A stretch of DNA of 64,000 nucleotides, from positions 5,655,001-5,719,000 of the forward strand of contig JANJXV010000037.1 in NCBI GenBank assembly GCA_024803745.1, in the 5' to 3' direction. Both the position numbers and the translations under genes were made by a program. Origin of the DNA: Megascapheus bottae. Taxonomy: Eukaryota; Chordata; Mammalia; Rodentia; Geomyidae. The notes under the pieces were generated by a model. It worked only from the letters and a program-made list of their open reading frames with translations, was not told where the DNA came from and ran no database searches. Of this stretch, positions 31,670 through 43,722 are shown piece after piece (positions within the stretch are counted from its first letter, which is position 1; each line of letters begins with the position of its first letter).

Positions 31670-33087
31670 GATTCCACTATTTCACTGCATGATAATATGC
31701 ATCTGACAATGTGCTAAACGAACATTGAGAAAGATAGTATGATCATTCCCCACTTTAGAGATGAGAGTTGCAATTTTGTTCAGACACCAATACCATGGTA
31801 AGCTGGCTTATACAACTTTGTGCTTGAAGACTCGAAATACCAAATTTCCTCAAAAATAAGACCAAAAACAAAACTAGATCTTTATAAGAGGAATTTCCTA
31901 AATGCAGTGATTTTTTAAACAAACTATACATAATTAATTTTCTCTTAAATCAATTTAACATCTAAATAATGCAGCACCAGCTAATGGGATCTTGGCTGGC
32001 CAGACATGAAGAGATGTCCCATGCACTCATTGAAGGAATGAAGATGAACAACTTGCCTGGTTACATAACACTGTTGTTGTACAACATAAATAAAAGATGC
32101 TCTCATTTGGGCAATTGTTCTGTACTGTTCTAAGTTTTGCTAAATCAGACTTCCTTCTAATTTAACAGATGCCAGCAGTTTAAAAGCAGTTCAAAAATCC
32201 TTATTTATATCCTCTGTTCAGCTTTGAATAAAATGGGCCAGCAAATGCAGAAGAGAAGAAGAGGAGAAAAATGCATAACTTAAAAATGGAATTTATTTCC
32301 AGACTTCTAATCACAGATTTCCAATAAACATCCACTTAGAGAACCATTTCATTAAGCTAACTGCAGTCAAAAACAAGTTCCCTGATGTTTCTTTGAGCAT
32401 TTTATTTCCTAAAATGAAACATTACTTTCTAAGTTTTGGCTTGACAATCTTTCCCCCCAATTGTGTAATTTCCCATTTGTCACTCAAATTGCTTGTATTT
32501 GAAGAGAATTGTTCCAAGACATTCATGCTTTGGAATGAGACTGTTAATATGGTGGCCTGGGTTGGTAGAAGTCTCCAAAACACTAAGGTACCTCGCTTTG
32601 CCTTATAAAAAACTGGAAAGAGTCTTGACTTTCTCATTTCAATTAAAGTTTAGCAGCCCCTTAAGACTGATTCTTGAGGTGGCTAAAATGAACTTCTACT
32701 GAAAAACATGAATAGCTGTGGCCTGCAAAATAAGGAAAATGAAGTCAGGGCTTCTGGACGTTCTCGTCCATCTGTCATTTGGTAAATACTCTACATGTGT
32801 GCAAACTCTTTCTTCCAAATCCCAACCCATTAGTAAAGATGGGTTACAAATAGGATGTGCTTTGGAGCAAGGTACCAGAGGGAATGTCCATGTATGCAAA
32901 TGGGTGAAAAATAATGATCAAAAGTCAGTCTATCCCATCCCAGTTTAGTTTTTATATCTTTGGATAAGCTGTCAAACTCAAAGAATAGATGGCACTCAAT
33001 TTACTTATTTCCTATTTGATAATAAGCATAGAGGGGCTTAGTTAACAAGGTGCATGTTTTAATCTTACTTTTACTCTTGGTATACCT
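31670..33087. other. Unique sequence, no gene seen
   Basis: 1.4 kb free of recognised repeats. Overlapping frames at 32393-32948 on both strands are under 77 codons. Some stretches (31960-32350) look like unremarkable single-copy DNA that might be conserved; this cannot be judged here. Confidence 0.4.
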
Positions 33088-33316
33088 AGGTGCTGGTAGC
33101 TTAAAGCCTGTAATCCAAGATACTCAGAAGACTTGGTGCTGAGGATCACAGTTCAAAGATCACCTGGACAGAAATATCCATGGAAAATTCATCTTCACTT
33201 AATCAGTAAAAAGCTAGACATGGAAGTGTGGCTCAAGTGGTCAAACACCAACCTTAACCAGAAAAAGCCAAGTGAAATGTGAAATAAGTCCTGGGTTCAA
33301 GCTCCAGTATCAGTAC
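33088..33316 (+). mobile_element. B1-like/Geo SINE with (AC)n tail
   Basis: 'cttaaagcctgtaatccaag', 'tgctgaggatcacagttcaa', 'agtgtggctcaagtggtcaa' and 'cctgggttcaagctccagta' give the two arms in order. The tail is now (AC)n. Confidence 0.75.
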
Positions 33317-33318
33317 GC

Positions 33319-33323
33319 GCATG

Positions 33324-33352
<29 letters not shown>
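33319..33352. repeat. (AC)n microsatellite
   Basis: About 15 AC units, starting where the SINE A-tail should be ('cgcgcatgcacacac'). Confidence 0.95.
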
Positions 33353-33354
<2 letters not shown>

Positions 33355-33449
33355 GCACATACACTCCCCAAAGTCTCAGTGTATTAGCTCCATATTAAGT
33401 CCAATATTCTAAAGATTAGATACAGTAATAATTATTGGAAGTAAACACT

Positions 33450-33770
33450 AGAATTATTTAAACGTTTATTACATGCCTGGTAAGATTTTGAGATAATAAT
33501 GGCAAATTTAATCATTTTGATTTCTATGTAGCTGTAATAATGAGTATTATTTTATTAATAATGGTAATCACAACAATTGTTTTTTAATTTAAAGAAAACA
33601 ATATACTAAACATATTATTACATGACTTATCACTTGGTATTCCCAAATATATCCTGTAATTACCCTGAATTTACAACTATGAAACAGGTTGAAAAATTTG
33701 TGTGTTTCATGGCTCAGTCTGATCCTAATTCTGGTAGTCTGACTCCAAAGTCTATACTTCTAAAACTTCT
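33450..33770 (+). mobile_element. MIR SINE, strongly diverged
   Basis: 'tttattacatgcctggtaag' and, further on, 'caactatgaaacaggttgaa' and 'gtagtctgactccaaagtct' fit the MIR 5' and 3' parts, with inserted AT-rich text between. Confidence 0.5.
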
Positions 33771-34017
33771 GTGTAGCCTCTGTAATCTTCCTGTCTGTAG
33801 ATAACATGACTGAGGTTTATAAGTTTGTTTTAGAACTAACAGATGTGAATGGATTTCATATTTCTTTGGCATTTAAAATTTGAGATCTAGAATTAGTGAA
33901 AAGGGAATAAATGATGACACTCAGAGGAAAAATTAAGATTGGAGAGTAGTGATGACTATCTTAGCTGCTGAATTTACTGGCAAAATATGTAAATATGAAT
34001 GCTACATTTTAAAAAAC

Positions 34018-34212
34018 GATGAAAGCAAGGAGTGGTGGTGCAGTGATATCTACTTAGGAGGAGGAGGGAGAAATTGAGAGCTCATGGCCAGTTTGAGCAT
34101 AACTATTGAGATTTCTAACTAAATTAAAGCACAAATGGAAGTGCTTAGGACATGAATCAAATGGTGGAGTTCTTGCTTTGTATCCATGAAGCCCTGGTGC
34201 AAACCTCAGTAT
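34018..34212 (+). mobile_element. B1-dID-like dimeric SINE
   Basis: 'caaggagtggtggtgcagtg', 'aggaggaggagggagaaatt' and 'atggccagtttgagca' (B1-like arm), followed by 'aaatggtggagttcttgctt' and 'gaagccctggtgcaaacctc' (ID-like arm). This older dimer lacks Geo features. Confidence 0.65.
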
Positions 34213-34604
34213 GAACAACTCTGCAATGTAAGTTTCATCCACTTCTATATTATCTTTGTAACCATACCCAAAGTTATAGCATAACATTTTACTAAGCTAC
34301 AAGAAATGTCAGTGCTTGAAATTCCTTCTGTGAATGTCTTTTTTCATAGTATGTCCTTTCTGAAAACTGATTTTTATGCTGCATTTCTATATACAAAAGG
34401 TAGAGTGGATTTTTTTACGTTTATTTTTAAAATTCTGTAGCACTAATCTTTTCTGTGGTATGTCCTTACCTTTCCCAGAATGGATTTTCCAAACTGTACA
34501 TTCTTTACTCAGTAGTGTTTCATATCAATACTAAAAGACTGCTCTTATTACTGAGAATAATAGCCATTATTGATTTCAAGCATACATGACTCAATTTCTG
34601 CTAT

Positions 34605-34725
34605 TCCTAATCCTAATTACAAATCTATACAGTAAATATCATTGTCTTGATTATAAAAACGAGAAAACTTAGATTTTGAGAGGTTAGAAAACTTGTCCAA
34701 TGTGACACAGCCAATCGATTTTAGA
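34605..34725 (+). mobile_element. MIR SINE
   Basis: 'ttgattataaaaacgagaaa', 'gagaggttagaaaacttgtc' and 'caatgtgacacagccaatcg' match the MIR 3' half. Confidence 0.7.
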
Positions 34726-35260
34726 GAGGAATAGCTACTATTTATTGAGGCCTTGAAGTGGTATATTATCCCAGCTTGGGATAATTCTTAGTTGGCTCTT
34801 CTTCTATTATGGAATGCTGCCTCATTCCCACTGGAGCCCAGCAACTGCAGTTATTAAGTCATATTTTACACTGGGGGGAATTCAGGAGAGTAGACTTATG
34901 ACCTCTGTTTACTGTTTATGGGACTGCAATGGGATACGAATGAGAATGCACAATCCATTTTCTCTAAAAGCATCGCTTTACTATTGTCTTCAGGACAGAG
35001 TCAGCCATAGAAGTTACCAATCCTAATTCAGGCAAGTAATTCAGTGCTATGGTGTCCAGTACGTAAAGAAAGAAGTTCTAGTGTTCTTTCTTTAAATGCC
35101 AGTGGAGTAGTAAATCTAGAGATCACCTGAAGTCAGGGGACAGCAATTGTCCCTGTCCTCTGCTCTCCTGTCACACCCCTCTGAATATCTACTATGTTCT
35201 GACCATGTTGATTGGTCTGGGGATAGACGCTGATTTCATTTTCAAATATGAGAGGTGGAG
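34726..35260. other. Unique sequence
   Basis: No gene or repeat recognised. Confidence 0.4.
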
Positions 35261-35263
35261 TAG

Positions 35264-35338
<75 letters not shown>
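35264..35338. repeat. (CT)n microsatellite
   Basis: About 36 CT units at the tail side of the next minus-strand SINE. Confidence 0.97.
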
Positions 35339-35342
<4 letters not shown>

Positions 35343-35575
35343 ATTCCAGCAACAGAGTTTGAACTCAGAGCCTCAGGCTCTCGCTCAGCTTGCTTGTTCA
35401 TAACTAGCACTTTCCAACTTGAACCACACTGCCAGCCCAGAATTTTGCTGGTGATTTTGGAGATGGAACCTAGTGACCTTTTCTTTATAGGCTCACCTCA
35501 AACTTCAGTCCTCCAGGAACTCACTTCTTGAGTAGTTGGATTGTGGCTAGGATTGTGTGAGCCCTGGGGGCCGGA
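35339..35575 (-). mobile_element. B1-like/Geo SINE with microsatellite tail
   Basis: Plus-strand text 'cagagtttgaactcagagcc', 'ataactagcactttccaact', 'tgaaccacactgcc' and 'tcctccaggaactcacttct' is the reverse of the dimer, rather diverged. The tail is (CT)n on the plus strand. Confidence 0.65.
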
Positions 35576-37118
35576 CAAAAGTTTCCTTTTCTAATGGAAA
35601 TTAATAGGACAATAGGTTATAATCCCAATTTTCTGGTTTCCAATTGTGATACCTTTAGGAGAAGGCTTGAGAAGAGCGCTAACAAGGACTCATATGGACT
35701 GAAGACACAGAAGGTGAAATCTAATTTTGTCATTTGAGCATCTGGATCTAACTGGTCCTAATAGCGAACACTCTGGGAATTTTCCATTATGTGAAATAAT
35801 GCATGTCTCTTTTCCCTTGCTAAAGTCAGTTTTAGATGGGTTGCTGGCATTTACAGTTACAAACCTCCTAAGTAATCCAGTAAATCTGCAAAAACATATA
35901 GAAAAATATACCAATCTTTTTTTTATTTTTTTCTTACTGAAGCTGCATCTTATTAGAAAGAGGTTCTAAAGGCAAGCTGAGGTCTAGAAAACACATCATT
36001 TTCCTTGTTTTTCCCATTCAGACAGAAATAGTAGAATCAAATACAAAATTTTCTGATTGCCAGTCCGTAAACCCACACATGCATATGTATGCAAATAAGC
36101 CATTCCACAGAGCTGCCTGATCATTCAGTGAATGCATGCAATATATCACCACTCTGTTTAAGCCTACTGTGGAGAGCATGTTTCTTTCTAACAATATGAG
36201 CAAAGAAATTATTTCCATTTGCATCTTTACAAATTGCTCTCAATTGTGATATTTGTCTTTCATTCCAATCAAGTGTAATTTACCAGAAAGACTACAAAAC
36301 GCTTCTGCATTTAGTAAGTGTGAGGTGCTTTTTAAACAACTCTCAGCTTATTCAAAAGTTCTCTACCAGATAGGGGTAAGGCCACAGGGCTCAAACAAAC
36401 TCATCAACCTATAATGACTCCTTTGAACCTCATCTACTACCAAAATAAGGTGGCCAATTCCTAAGAAGTTTCACTGGTTTGATGTAGAACGAATCAATCA
36501 AAATGGCTTCAAAGTCTGAAGTCTTGTGTGATTTCAGGTCCCTGATGAAAAACGTGTGTTGATAAAGGGTGAGTCAATCACTCATTTAGTGACTGAGATA
36601 CAAGGGGGAAGTAATGTGAACTCTATTTCTGTGGTCTGGTGTGGACTTGGAACTATTCTCCAACAGATGCCAAACCTCTGGTTATAGATCAGTAGACATC
36701 TATGATGAAATGTTCATCCTGTTGTAGCCAAATTTAAAAAAAAAATATGAATGTTAGGTACTGAGGTTACTTTATTTTTCTAAAAATACCTATTTTTATT
36801 TTATAAATATGAGCCTTACATTCAACATGACAGTGTGAAATATGATTTTCTTTGATAAAATAGTGATTTATCAAATGATAGCTCTGAAACTTAATTTGAT
36901 TGAAGAAAACAAAAATTTCCATTCCCATGATTCTGCAGTTTTTATAGGTTGGCAGCTAATTACTACTCTTGGTGTTAATGATCATGTTAATTTTAGGCAC
37001 TTGCAATAATGGAATTTATTCATACCCAGAGCAATATGCCAAACAGATTTTACTTGAAATCTTCATCTCATCAGAGCCACACAGGAGCTGTTGCTGTCTC
37101 TGGTATAGAAGGGAGGGT
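35576..37118. other. Unique sequence, no gene seen
   Basis: 1.5 kb without a recognised repeat. Frames at 35690-35969 and 36018-36224 lack any motif. 36850-37010 is AT-rich with 'gctaattactactcttggtg' and 'gttaatgatcatgttaattt'. Confidence 0.4.
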
Positions 37119-37135
37119 AAGAAAGTTCTCACAGG

Positions 37136-37355
37136 ATTTCACCTTGTTATCTGATGTATTTTATATGTGCTTAATTGGTTACTTGAAATTGGATAGGGAA
37201 GGGGGGAAATCAAGATAAGGGGGGGGGAATTGGGACCATGTCATGAGAAAGAGTATCAATGTTTGTGAAGTTAGGCACCTTTTATCTGGTGAATATAATG
37301 TAACCCTTCTATTAATCACAATAAAAAATAAATAAATAATTTTTTTTTTAAAAAA
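37136..37355 (+). mobile_element. Short 5'-truncated L1 with perfect 17-bp duplication
   Basis: About 220 bases of L1 3'UTR ('gttatctgatgtattttata', G-rich tract, 'cttttatctggtgaatataa', 'aatcacaataaaaaataa'). 'aagaaagttctcacagg' occurs at 37119-37135 and 37356-37372. The identical repeats indicate recent insertion. Confidence 0.95.
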
Positions 37356-37387
37356 AAGAAAGTTCTCACAGGTTAAGAAGCTTGACT

Positions 37388-39274
37388 ATGGAGGATGGGT
37401 GGGGGTTCAATGTGAGTCTTTCTGAGCTCTCGCCAAGATACCAGTTCTAGCATCGTAGGGGAAAGTTCATATCCAAAGATCCATCCTAAGAAAGCTTTAG
37501 CACCACAGAGATCTCAGTCAAAAAGTAGAAAGGCAGGAAACCGGGGCAGGAAGACAGCATGGCCCCTCAGAGCCTCTGTGGAGAGAAAGCCTCCCTCCGG
37601 CACCGGAGCAGACAGTGCTTCTCAGCAATGCAGACCTGCCAGCCCCAGACAGAGCCAGGCAAAGCCTGTGCTAGCCCAGAGCCATCAGCGGGCCATGGCA
37701 TGGACTTGCCAGCTTCACAGAATCAGAAAATCCAGCAATTTGTAACTCCATAGAGATGTTTTTACTTCTGCTCGTGGACCTGCATTGGGAAGGAATCCCC
37801 TCCCCCACCAGAGGACAGCAGCACCATCTTGACTGCTGGCAAAGATTCTGCCAAACCAACTGGAGCCTGAGAAGTGTTGCTGGCAGCACCATCATTCAAA
37901 GGGGCAAAGGTTTTCCCAGAGGCAGCTTAGCCAGACATCCACCCCCATGCTAGTGGAAGTTCCTCCCCCTGGGCGGGGCTGCACGCCTGATAAACAAAGC
38001 CTTTGGTGGCTCCACCGGCTTTTATTTTTCTGCCCAATCAAGCAAACTGATCAGAAAAAAATGCTAAGCCAAATCACAGGAGAAAAAGATTTTTTAGGGG
38101 CTGGGAGTTTCTCCTAGTGTAGAGTGCTTGCCTAGCATGCACGAAGACCTGGGTTCAATTCCTCAGTACCATATACATAGAAAAAAAGCCAGAAGTGGCA
38201 CTGAGGCTCAAGTGGTAGAGTGCTAGCCTTGAGTAAAAATAAAGTCCAAGGACAGTGCTCAGACCCTGAGCTCAAGCCCAGGACTGGCAAAAAAAAAAAA
38301 AAAAAAAAGATTTTTTAAAGTGTTTGGATACCAAATTTAGTGGAGACACAAGTTTCCCCCCCCCCCGAAAAAACAAGCGGAGGAATACTCCCCCTTTTTG
38401 TAAATACCTTTGTTATTTCAATTTTATGTGTTCTTATTTTTTTTTACCATTTTATCTCCACGCATTTTTTTTAATATTATGATTTTTCTTCCCAGTTTTT
38501 CTTTTTCTCCACTTTCCTTCTGTCATTGTGGTCATTCCTAAAAACATAGTGACAGCACTGGGTACCGACTGGATACAAATTATATTTTTATTGATACAGT
38601 CACCTGCTCTTTAATCTGTTGTTTCTTATCCCTAGTATATCTTGTTTAAGAACTCAAAATTGTGTGGGTTCTCCACCCACTTTTTTTCTTGTATATTTTT
38701 TAATATTATTTTTTATTTTTACTTTTTAAAAAGGTTTTATCATTGATCTCTTCTATATGTACCTTGCTCTTTGCTTTATATATACTTCTTCTTACTCTTA
38801 TTGTTTTTATAAGTTTTATCTTATTTTTTATAAATTTTGTACACAACTATTTTATCTTTCTATCACCTTAGGTCAGTTATCCTTATGCTATCCATTTTCT
38901 TCATTACTATATTAATCTTACATTCCTACATTACTCTTTTCTTACCTCCCCTATTGTCTTTCATACTATTTTTCTCTCACTGGTCATCTGTTCATTCTTC
39001 AACTTTTATAATGAATGGATTTACAATTGATGGTTGCTGAGCAATACTGTATATCTAGGTGTTCAATTATACTGTAGGTCCAGAGGGACTTAAACACAAT
39101 AGAGATTGGACTGAGGGGTTATTAGATTTGTCTGTAAGTGCACAGAGAGAGAGAGAGAATATATACCAATCTAAAATTGTGAACTTCTTTTGTGTGGCCA
39201 GCTAAAGAGCTCTAGGTTGGTTGTATCTTAAAGGCTCTAATCTTGTGCAGTATTATTCTTGCTCCCACTTTCAA
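37388..39274 (+). promoter_or_regulatory. L1-B 5'UTR
   Basis: The region between the upstream target duplication and ORF1. The first 650 bases are relatively GC-rich; from about 38360 it is T-rich. It does not resemble the L1-A 5'UTR and shows no monomer repeats by eye. Promoter activity is assumed from L1 biology only. Confidence 0.6.
38097..38303 (+). mobile_element. IDL-Geo SINE with 14-bp duplication, in the L1-B 5'UTR
   Basis: A clean copy: 'ggggctgggagtttctccta', 'gcttgcctagcatgcacgaa', 'gggttcaattcctcagtacc', 'gaggctcaagtggtagagtg' and a poly(A) tail. 'aaaaagatttttta' flanks it at 38083-38096 and 38304-38317. Confidence 0.95.
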
Positions 39275-39475
39275 ATGGTCAGAACAAGAAGAAAAATGGC
39301 AAATCAAGGAAGAGCATCTCCCACCCAATATAAACAGGCAATGGAGCAGTCAATGGCGAAACTAGAGGAGAGCACTCTAAATGCTACACAAATGCAATTG
39401 ATAAACATGATTAACAAAAAGTTTGAAAATATACAGAAAAAGATACGTGAACAAAAGGAAGCCATATCTAAATGA
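39275..39475 (+). pseudogene. L1-B ORF1, truncated to the N-terminus
   Basis: From the ATG at 39275 the frame is basic (MVRTRRKMANQ), then helical and charged ('MEQSMAKLEEST', 'FENIQKKIREQ'), and stops after 66 codons. Only about 160 bases separate it from ORF2, so the RRM-like and C-terminal domains (several hundred bases) are absent. ORF1p normally needs these for RNA binding. Its N-terminus differs from that of L1-A. Confidence 0.75.
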
Positions 39476-40463
39476 GATGAAACCATAAAGAAGGAGACAC
39501 GCGAACATGAGATGTTCTACACATTGAAAACCAACACAAATGTGGTACTGACAAAGAAATGGCACCTAAAAACCATACCACCTAACTACCACAAAAAACT
39601 GTCAAGCCACAGGCCCTAATAAAAGCTTTTAAAAATGGCAGGAACTAGTAAATATTTTTCAATCCTGACCCTCAATATCAATAGACTTAACTTTCCAATT
39701 AAACGGCATAGACTGCCTAGTTGGATCAAAAAGCAAGATCCATCGTTCTGCTGTCTTCAAGAGACACATCTTGCTCCAAAAAACCAGGCATTTTTTTGAA
39801 AGTAAGAGGTTGGAATAAAGTTTATGAAGCTAACAACCCCCCAAAACAGGCTGGCGTTGCCATCCTCATATTAGATAAAATAGACTTCAACCAAAAATTA
39901 GTGAGAAAAGACAAAGAATGTTATTACATACTAATAAGGGATCTCTCCTCCAGGAGGGCATAACCATCCTAAATATCTACACACCTAATCCCGGAGCACG
40001 GAACTTCATCAAGCAAAATTTACTTTCACTAAAACCACACATAGATAGAAACACAGTGATTGTGGATGACTTTAACACACCACTCTCACCTATGGACAGA
40101 TCAAATAAGGAAAAACTCAACAGAGAAACCTCAGAATTAAACAACTGTATAAACGAAATAGGTCTAACAGACATCTGCAGATTATTTCACCCAGCCACAT
40201 CACAATATTCTTTTTTTCAGCAGCACATGGAACATTTTCCAAAATAGAAAACATTTTGGGGCATAAAACAAAACTGTGCAGATTCAGAAACACTGAAATT
40301 ATTCCCTGCATTTTCTCAGACCACAGGGGCATCAAATTGGAACTGAACACCAATCTTCACTAATGAAAACCCTGTAACTCATGGATATTGAACAACGTAT
40401 TGTTGAATCACCAATGGGCCATCGAGGAGATCAGAACAAAAATTCAACAGTTTATGAAATTTA

Positions 40464-40500
40464 ATTTTTATATGTTTTTATTGTAATTAATAGAAGGTTA
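40464..40500 (-). mobile_element. Very short L1 3'-end insertion in L1-B ORF2
   Basis: 'atatgtttttattgtaatta' followed by 'atagaagg' is the minus-strand end of the L1 3'UTR with its poly(A), placed in the middle of ORF2 coding sequence. 'tatgaaattta' before it and 'tataaaattta' after it (near 40515) look like target duplications. Only some 40-50 bases long. Confidence 0.65.
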
Positions 40501-42900
40501 TGAAATAGAAGGATTATAAAATTTAACAGAAAGGAGCACACAAAATACCAGCTCCTTTGGGACACAGCAAAGGCAGTACTCAGAGGAAAATTTATAGCTC
40601 TGTGTGCTTACATTAACAAATTGGAAAAATCGCAAACTAACAATTTAATGGCGCACTTCAAGCTCTTGGAAAAGAAGCAACAAACCAACCCTAATCCCAG
40701 TAGAAGGAAGCAAATTATTAAAATCAAAGCAGAATTAAATGATTTGCAGTCCAAAAAAATTATAGAAAGAATCAACATAAGAAGGAGTAGGTTCTTTGAA
40801 AAAATTAACAAAATTAACAAAATTGACAGACCATTAGCAAATCTTACCAAAAAAAGAACACAGCCAAATAAACAAAATTACAGATGAGAATGGTAATATC
40901 GTGACAGAAATTACCAAGATCCACAGCATCATAAGGGAATTCTTTTCAGATCTTTACGCCAACGAATTTGAGCATCTAGATGAAATGGATGAATTTCCAG
41001 CGAATATTAACATACTTAACCAAGAAGACCTAATCCAACTAAACAGGCATATTTTAAGCACTGAAATAGAAATGGCAATAAGAGAACTTCCACCTAAGAA
41101 AAGCCCAGGGCCAGATGGATTCACAGCTGAATTCTATAAAATCTTCAAAGCAGAGCTCACACCAATACTCCTCAAGCTCTTCAACAAAATTGAAAATGAA
41201 GGCTCTTTGTTTGCCAAACTCATTCTACGAGGCCATTATAATTCTTATCCTCAAACTAGACAGAGATTCATCAAAGAAAGAGAACTATAGACCCATCTCT
41301 TTGATGGAAATTGATGCAAAACTTCTCAACAAAATACTGGCCAACCGATTTCAGCAACTCATCAAAATATTATACACTATGATCAGACAGGATTCATCAC
41401 AGGGATGCAAAGCTGGTTCAACATATGCAAGTCAATTAATACAATTCAACACATTAACAGGAGCAAGGACAAGGATCACATGATTGTCTCAATAGATGCA
41501 GAAAAGGCATTTGACAAGATCCAAAACCCCTTTATGCTAAAAGCTCTGGAGAAACTAGAAATCCATGGAACATTCCTCAGTACAATGAAGGCTATGTATG
41601 ACAAACCCACAGCCAGCATTTTACTTAATGGCAAAAAGCTAAAGCCATTCCCTCTAAAATCAGGAATGAGACAAGAATGCCCACTCCCTCTGCTCCTCTT
41701 TAACATAGTATTAGAATTCCTAGACAGAGCAATAAGGCAAGAAACAAGCATAAAGGGGATCCCAATAGGGAAAGAGGAAGTGAAACTTTCCCTCTTTGCA
41801 GATGACATGATTCTGTATTTAAAGAACCCTACGTAGCTCAATCCCAAGCTGCCTGAGCTGATTCAAAATTTAGGCAATGTAGCAGGGTATAAAATTAACC
41901 CTCAAAAATCAGCAGCCTTCCTATATGCCAACAAGGCAACAATCAGGAAAGCAACTCCTTTTGCAATAGCCTCAAAGAAAATAAAATACCTAGGAATTAA
42001 CTTAGCAAAGAATGCAAGGACCTTTATGAAGAAAACTTTAAAACCCTGAAAAAGGAAATTAAAGCAGAACTGAGGAAATAGAAAAACCTCCTATGCTCCT
42101 GGATTGGAAGAATTAACATTGTGAAAATGGCAATCTTGCCGAGGGCTATGTACTAATTCAATGCAATACCCATCAATATCCCAATGTCGTACTTTAAAGA
42201 AATAGAAGAGGCAATCCAAAATTTCATATGGAATAACAAAAGACTTGGTATAGCAAGAACAATTCTTAGCAGAAAGAATGGTGCAGGAGGAATTTCAATA
42301 CAAACTTTAGACTCTTTATAGAGCTATAGTGACCAAAACAGCTTGGTACTGGCACAGGAACAGGCCTGAAGACCAATGGAATAGTACTGAGGACCCAGAT
42401 ATCAACCCACTGGCTTATGGCCACCTAATCGTTGATAACGGAACCAAAAAAATAGAATGGAAGAAAGACAGGCTCTTCAACAAGTGGTACTGGCAGAACT
42501 GGTTAAGCACCTGCAGAAAAGTAAAGTTGGATCCTTCCTTGTCACCCTTCACCAGGATTAACTCCAAATGGATCAAAGACCTGGAGGTAAAAGCAGATAC
42601 ACTGAAAACTTTACAAGAAGGAATAGGAGATACACTAGGTCTCCTTGACACAGGTTGAAACTTTCTTAATAAAGACCCAGAAACACAACAAATCTAAGAA
42701 AGTCTGGATAAACTGCAGAGCTTCTGTATGGAAAAGGACATAGCTAGCAAGCTAAAAAGCCTACAGAGTGGGAGATCTTCACTAACCACACAACGGACAG
42801 AGGCCTCATATCTCAAATATATCAACATCTAAAATAATTGAATCACTTCAAAACTAATCTCCAAAGAAACAACCATCCCATTAAAAGATGGACCAAAGAG

Positions 42901-43095
42901 GGCCGGGAGTTTGGCTTAGTGGTTAAAGTGCTTGCCTAGCATGCATGAAGACCCAGGTTCGATTCCTCGGTACCACATACATAGATAAAAGCCGGAAGTG
43001 GTGCTGAGGCTCAAGTGGTAGAGCTCTAGCCTTGAGAAAGGCCAAGGACAGAGCTCAGGCCCTGAGCTCAAGCCCCAGGACTGGCAAAAAAAAAA
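42901..43095 (+). mobile_element. IDL-Geo SINE in L1-B ORF2, 17-bp duplication
   Basis: A well-preserved dimer: 'ggccgggagtttggcttagt', 'ggttcgattcctcggtacc', 'aggctcaagtggtagagctc', 'gagctcaagccccaggactg' and poly(A). 'aaaagatggaccaaaga' at 42883-42899 matches 'aaaagatggacctaaga' at 43096-43112. The intact 'ggttcgattcc' is a good B box. Confidence 0.95.
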
Positions 43096-43722
43096 AAAAG
43101 ATGGACCTAAGACTTAAAGAGAGTCTTCTCTGAAGAAGAAATAAGAATCGTCTATAGACACATGAAGAAACGTTTGACTTCTCTGGCCATAAAAGAAATG
43201 CCATCAAAACAACTTAAGATTCCACCTCACTCCAGTCAGAATGGCCAGGATCAAGAAATCTAATAACAACAGATGCTGGAGGGGATGTGGCCAGGAGGGA
43301 TCACTACTACACTGTTGGTGGGAGTGAAAACTTGTTCAACCACTATGGAAAGCAGTATGGCAGTTCCTCAAAAGACTAAACATAGAGCTCCCCTAAGACC
43401 CAGCAATTCCACTGCTTTGCATTTACCCAATTGTCCAGAAACATGGACATACTGTACCCACTAGCACAACAATGTTTATTGCAGCACTCTTTACCATAGC
43501 AAAGTTATGGAACCAGCCCAGATGTCCCTCAGTTGATGAGTGGATCAACAGATGTGGTATTTGTACACAATGGAATTCTCTGCTGCTGTCAGAAAGAATA
43601 ACATCACCCCAGCCCCATTTGTAAGGAAATGGAAAGACTTAGAAAAAAATCCTATTAAATGACATAGCCAAACTCAAAGGAACATAGGCTCAGTGGTTTC
43701 CCTCATTTGTCATAATCAGTAG

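Larger units (their letters stand above)
39635..43722 (+). pseudogene. L1-B ORF2 (endonuclease and reverse transcriptase), frameshifted
   Basis: Starts at the ATG of MAGTSKYFS, about 160 bases after ORF1. Endonuclease residues are visible: 'LNINR' (Asn), 'LQETHL' (Glu), 'LNIYTPN' (Tyr), 'VDDFNTPLS' (Asp/Asn, with Asp where Gly is usual) and 'SDHRG'. Reverse transcriptase motifs follow: 'KKSPGPDGF', '[12 protein letters not shown]' and '[10 protein letters not shown]' with the two catalytic Asp. The distal part has '[13 protein letters not shown]'. Frameshifts break it in several places, a SINE lies at 42901-43095 and the stop is near 43722 after 'SLICHNQ'. Without the SINE the span is close to a normal ORF2. 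Confidence 0.92.

Noticed and set aside
41115..41847. Overlapping frames on both strands in L1-B as separate genes
   Set aside because: They are frameshifted pieces or antisense shadows of one L1 ORF2 reverse transcriptase.
42901..43095. tRNA gene
   Set aside because: The B-box and A-box text belongs to an IDL-Geo SINE with poly(A) and target duplications; no complete cloverleaf is expected.
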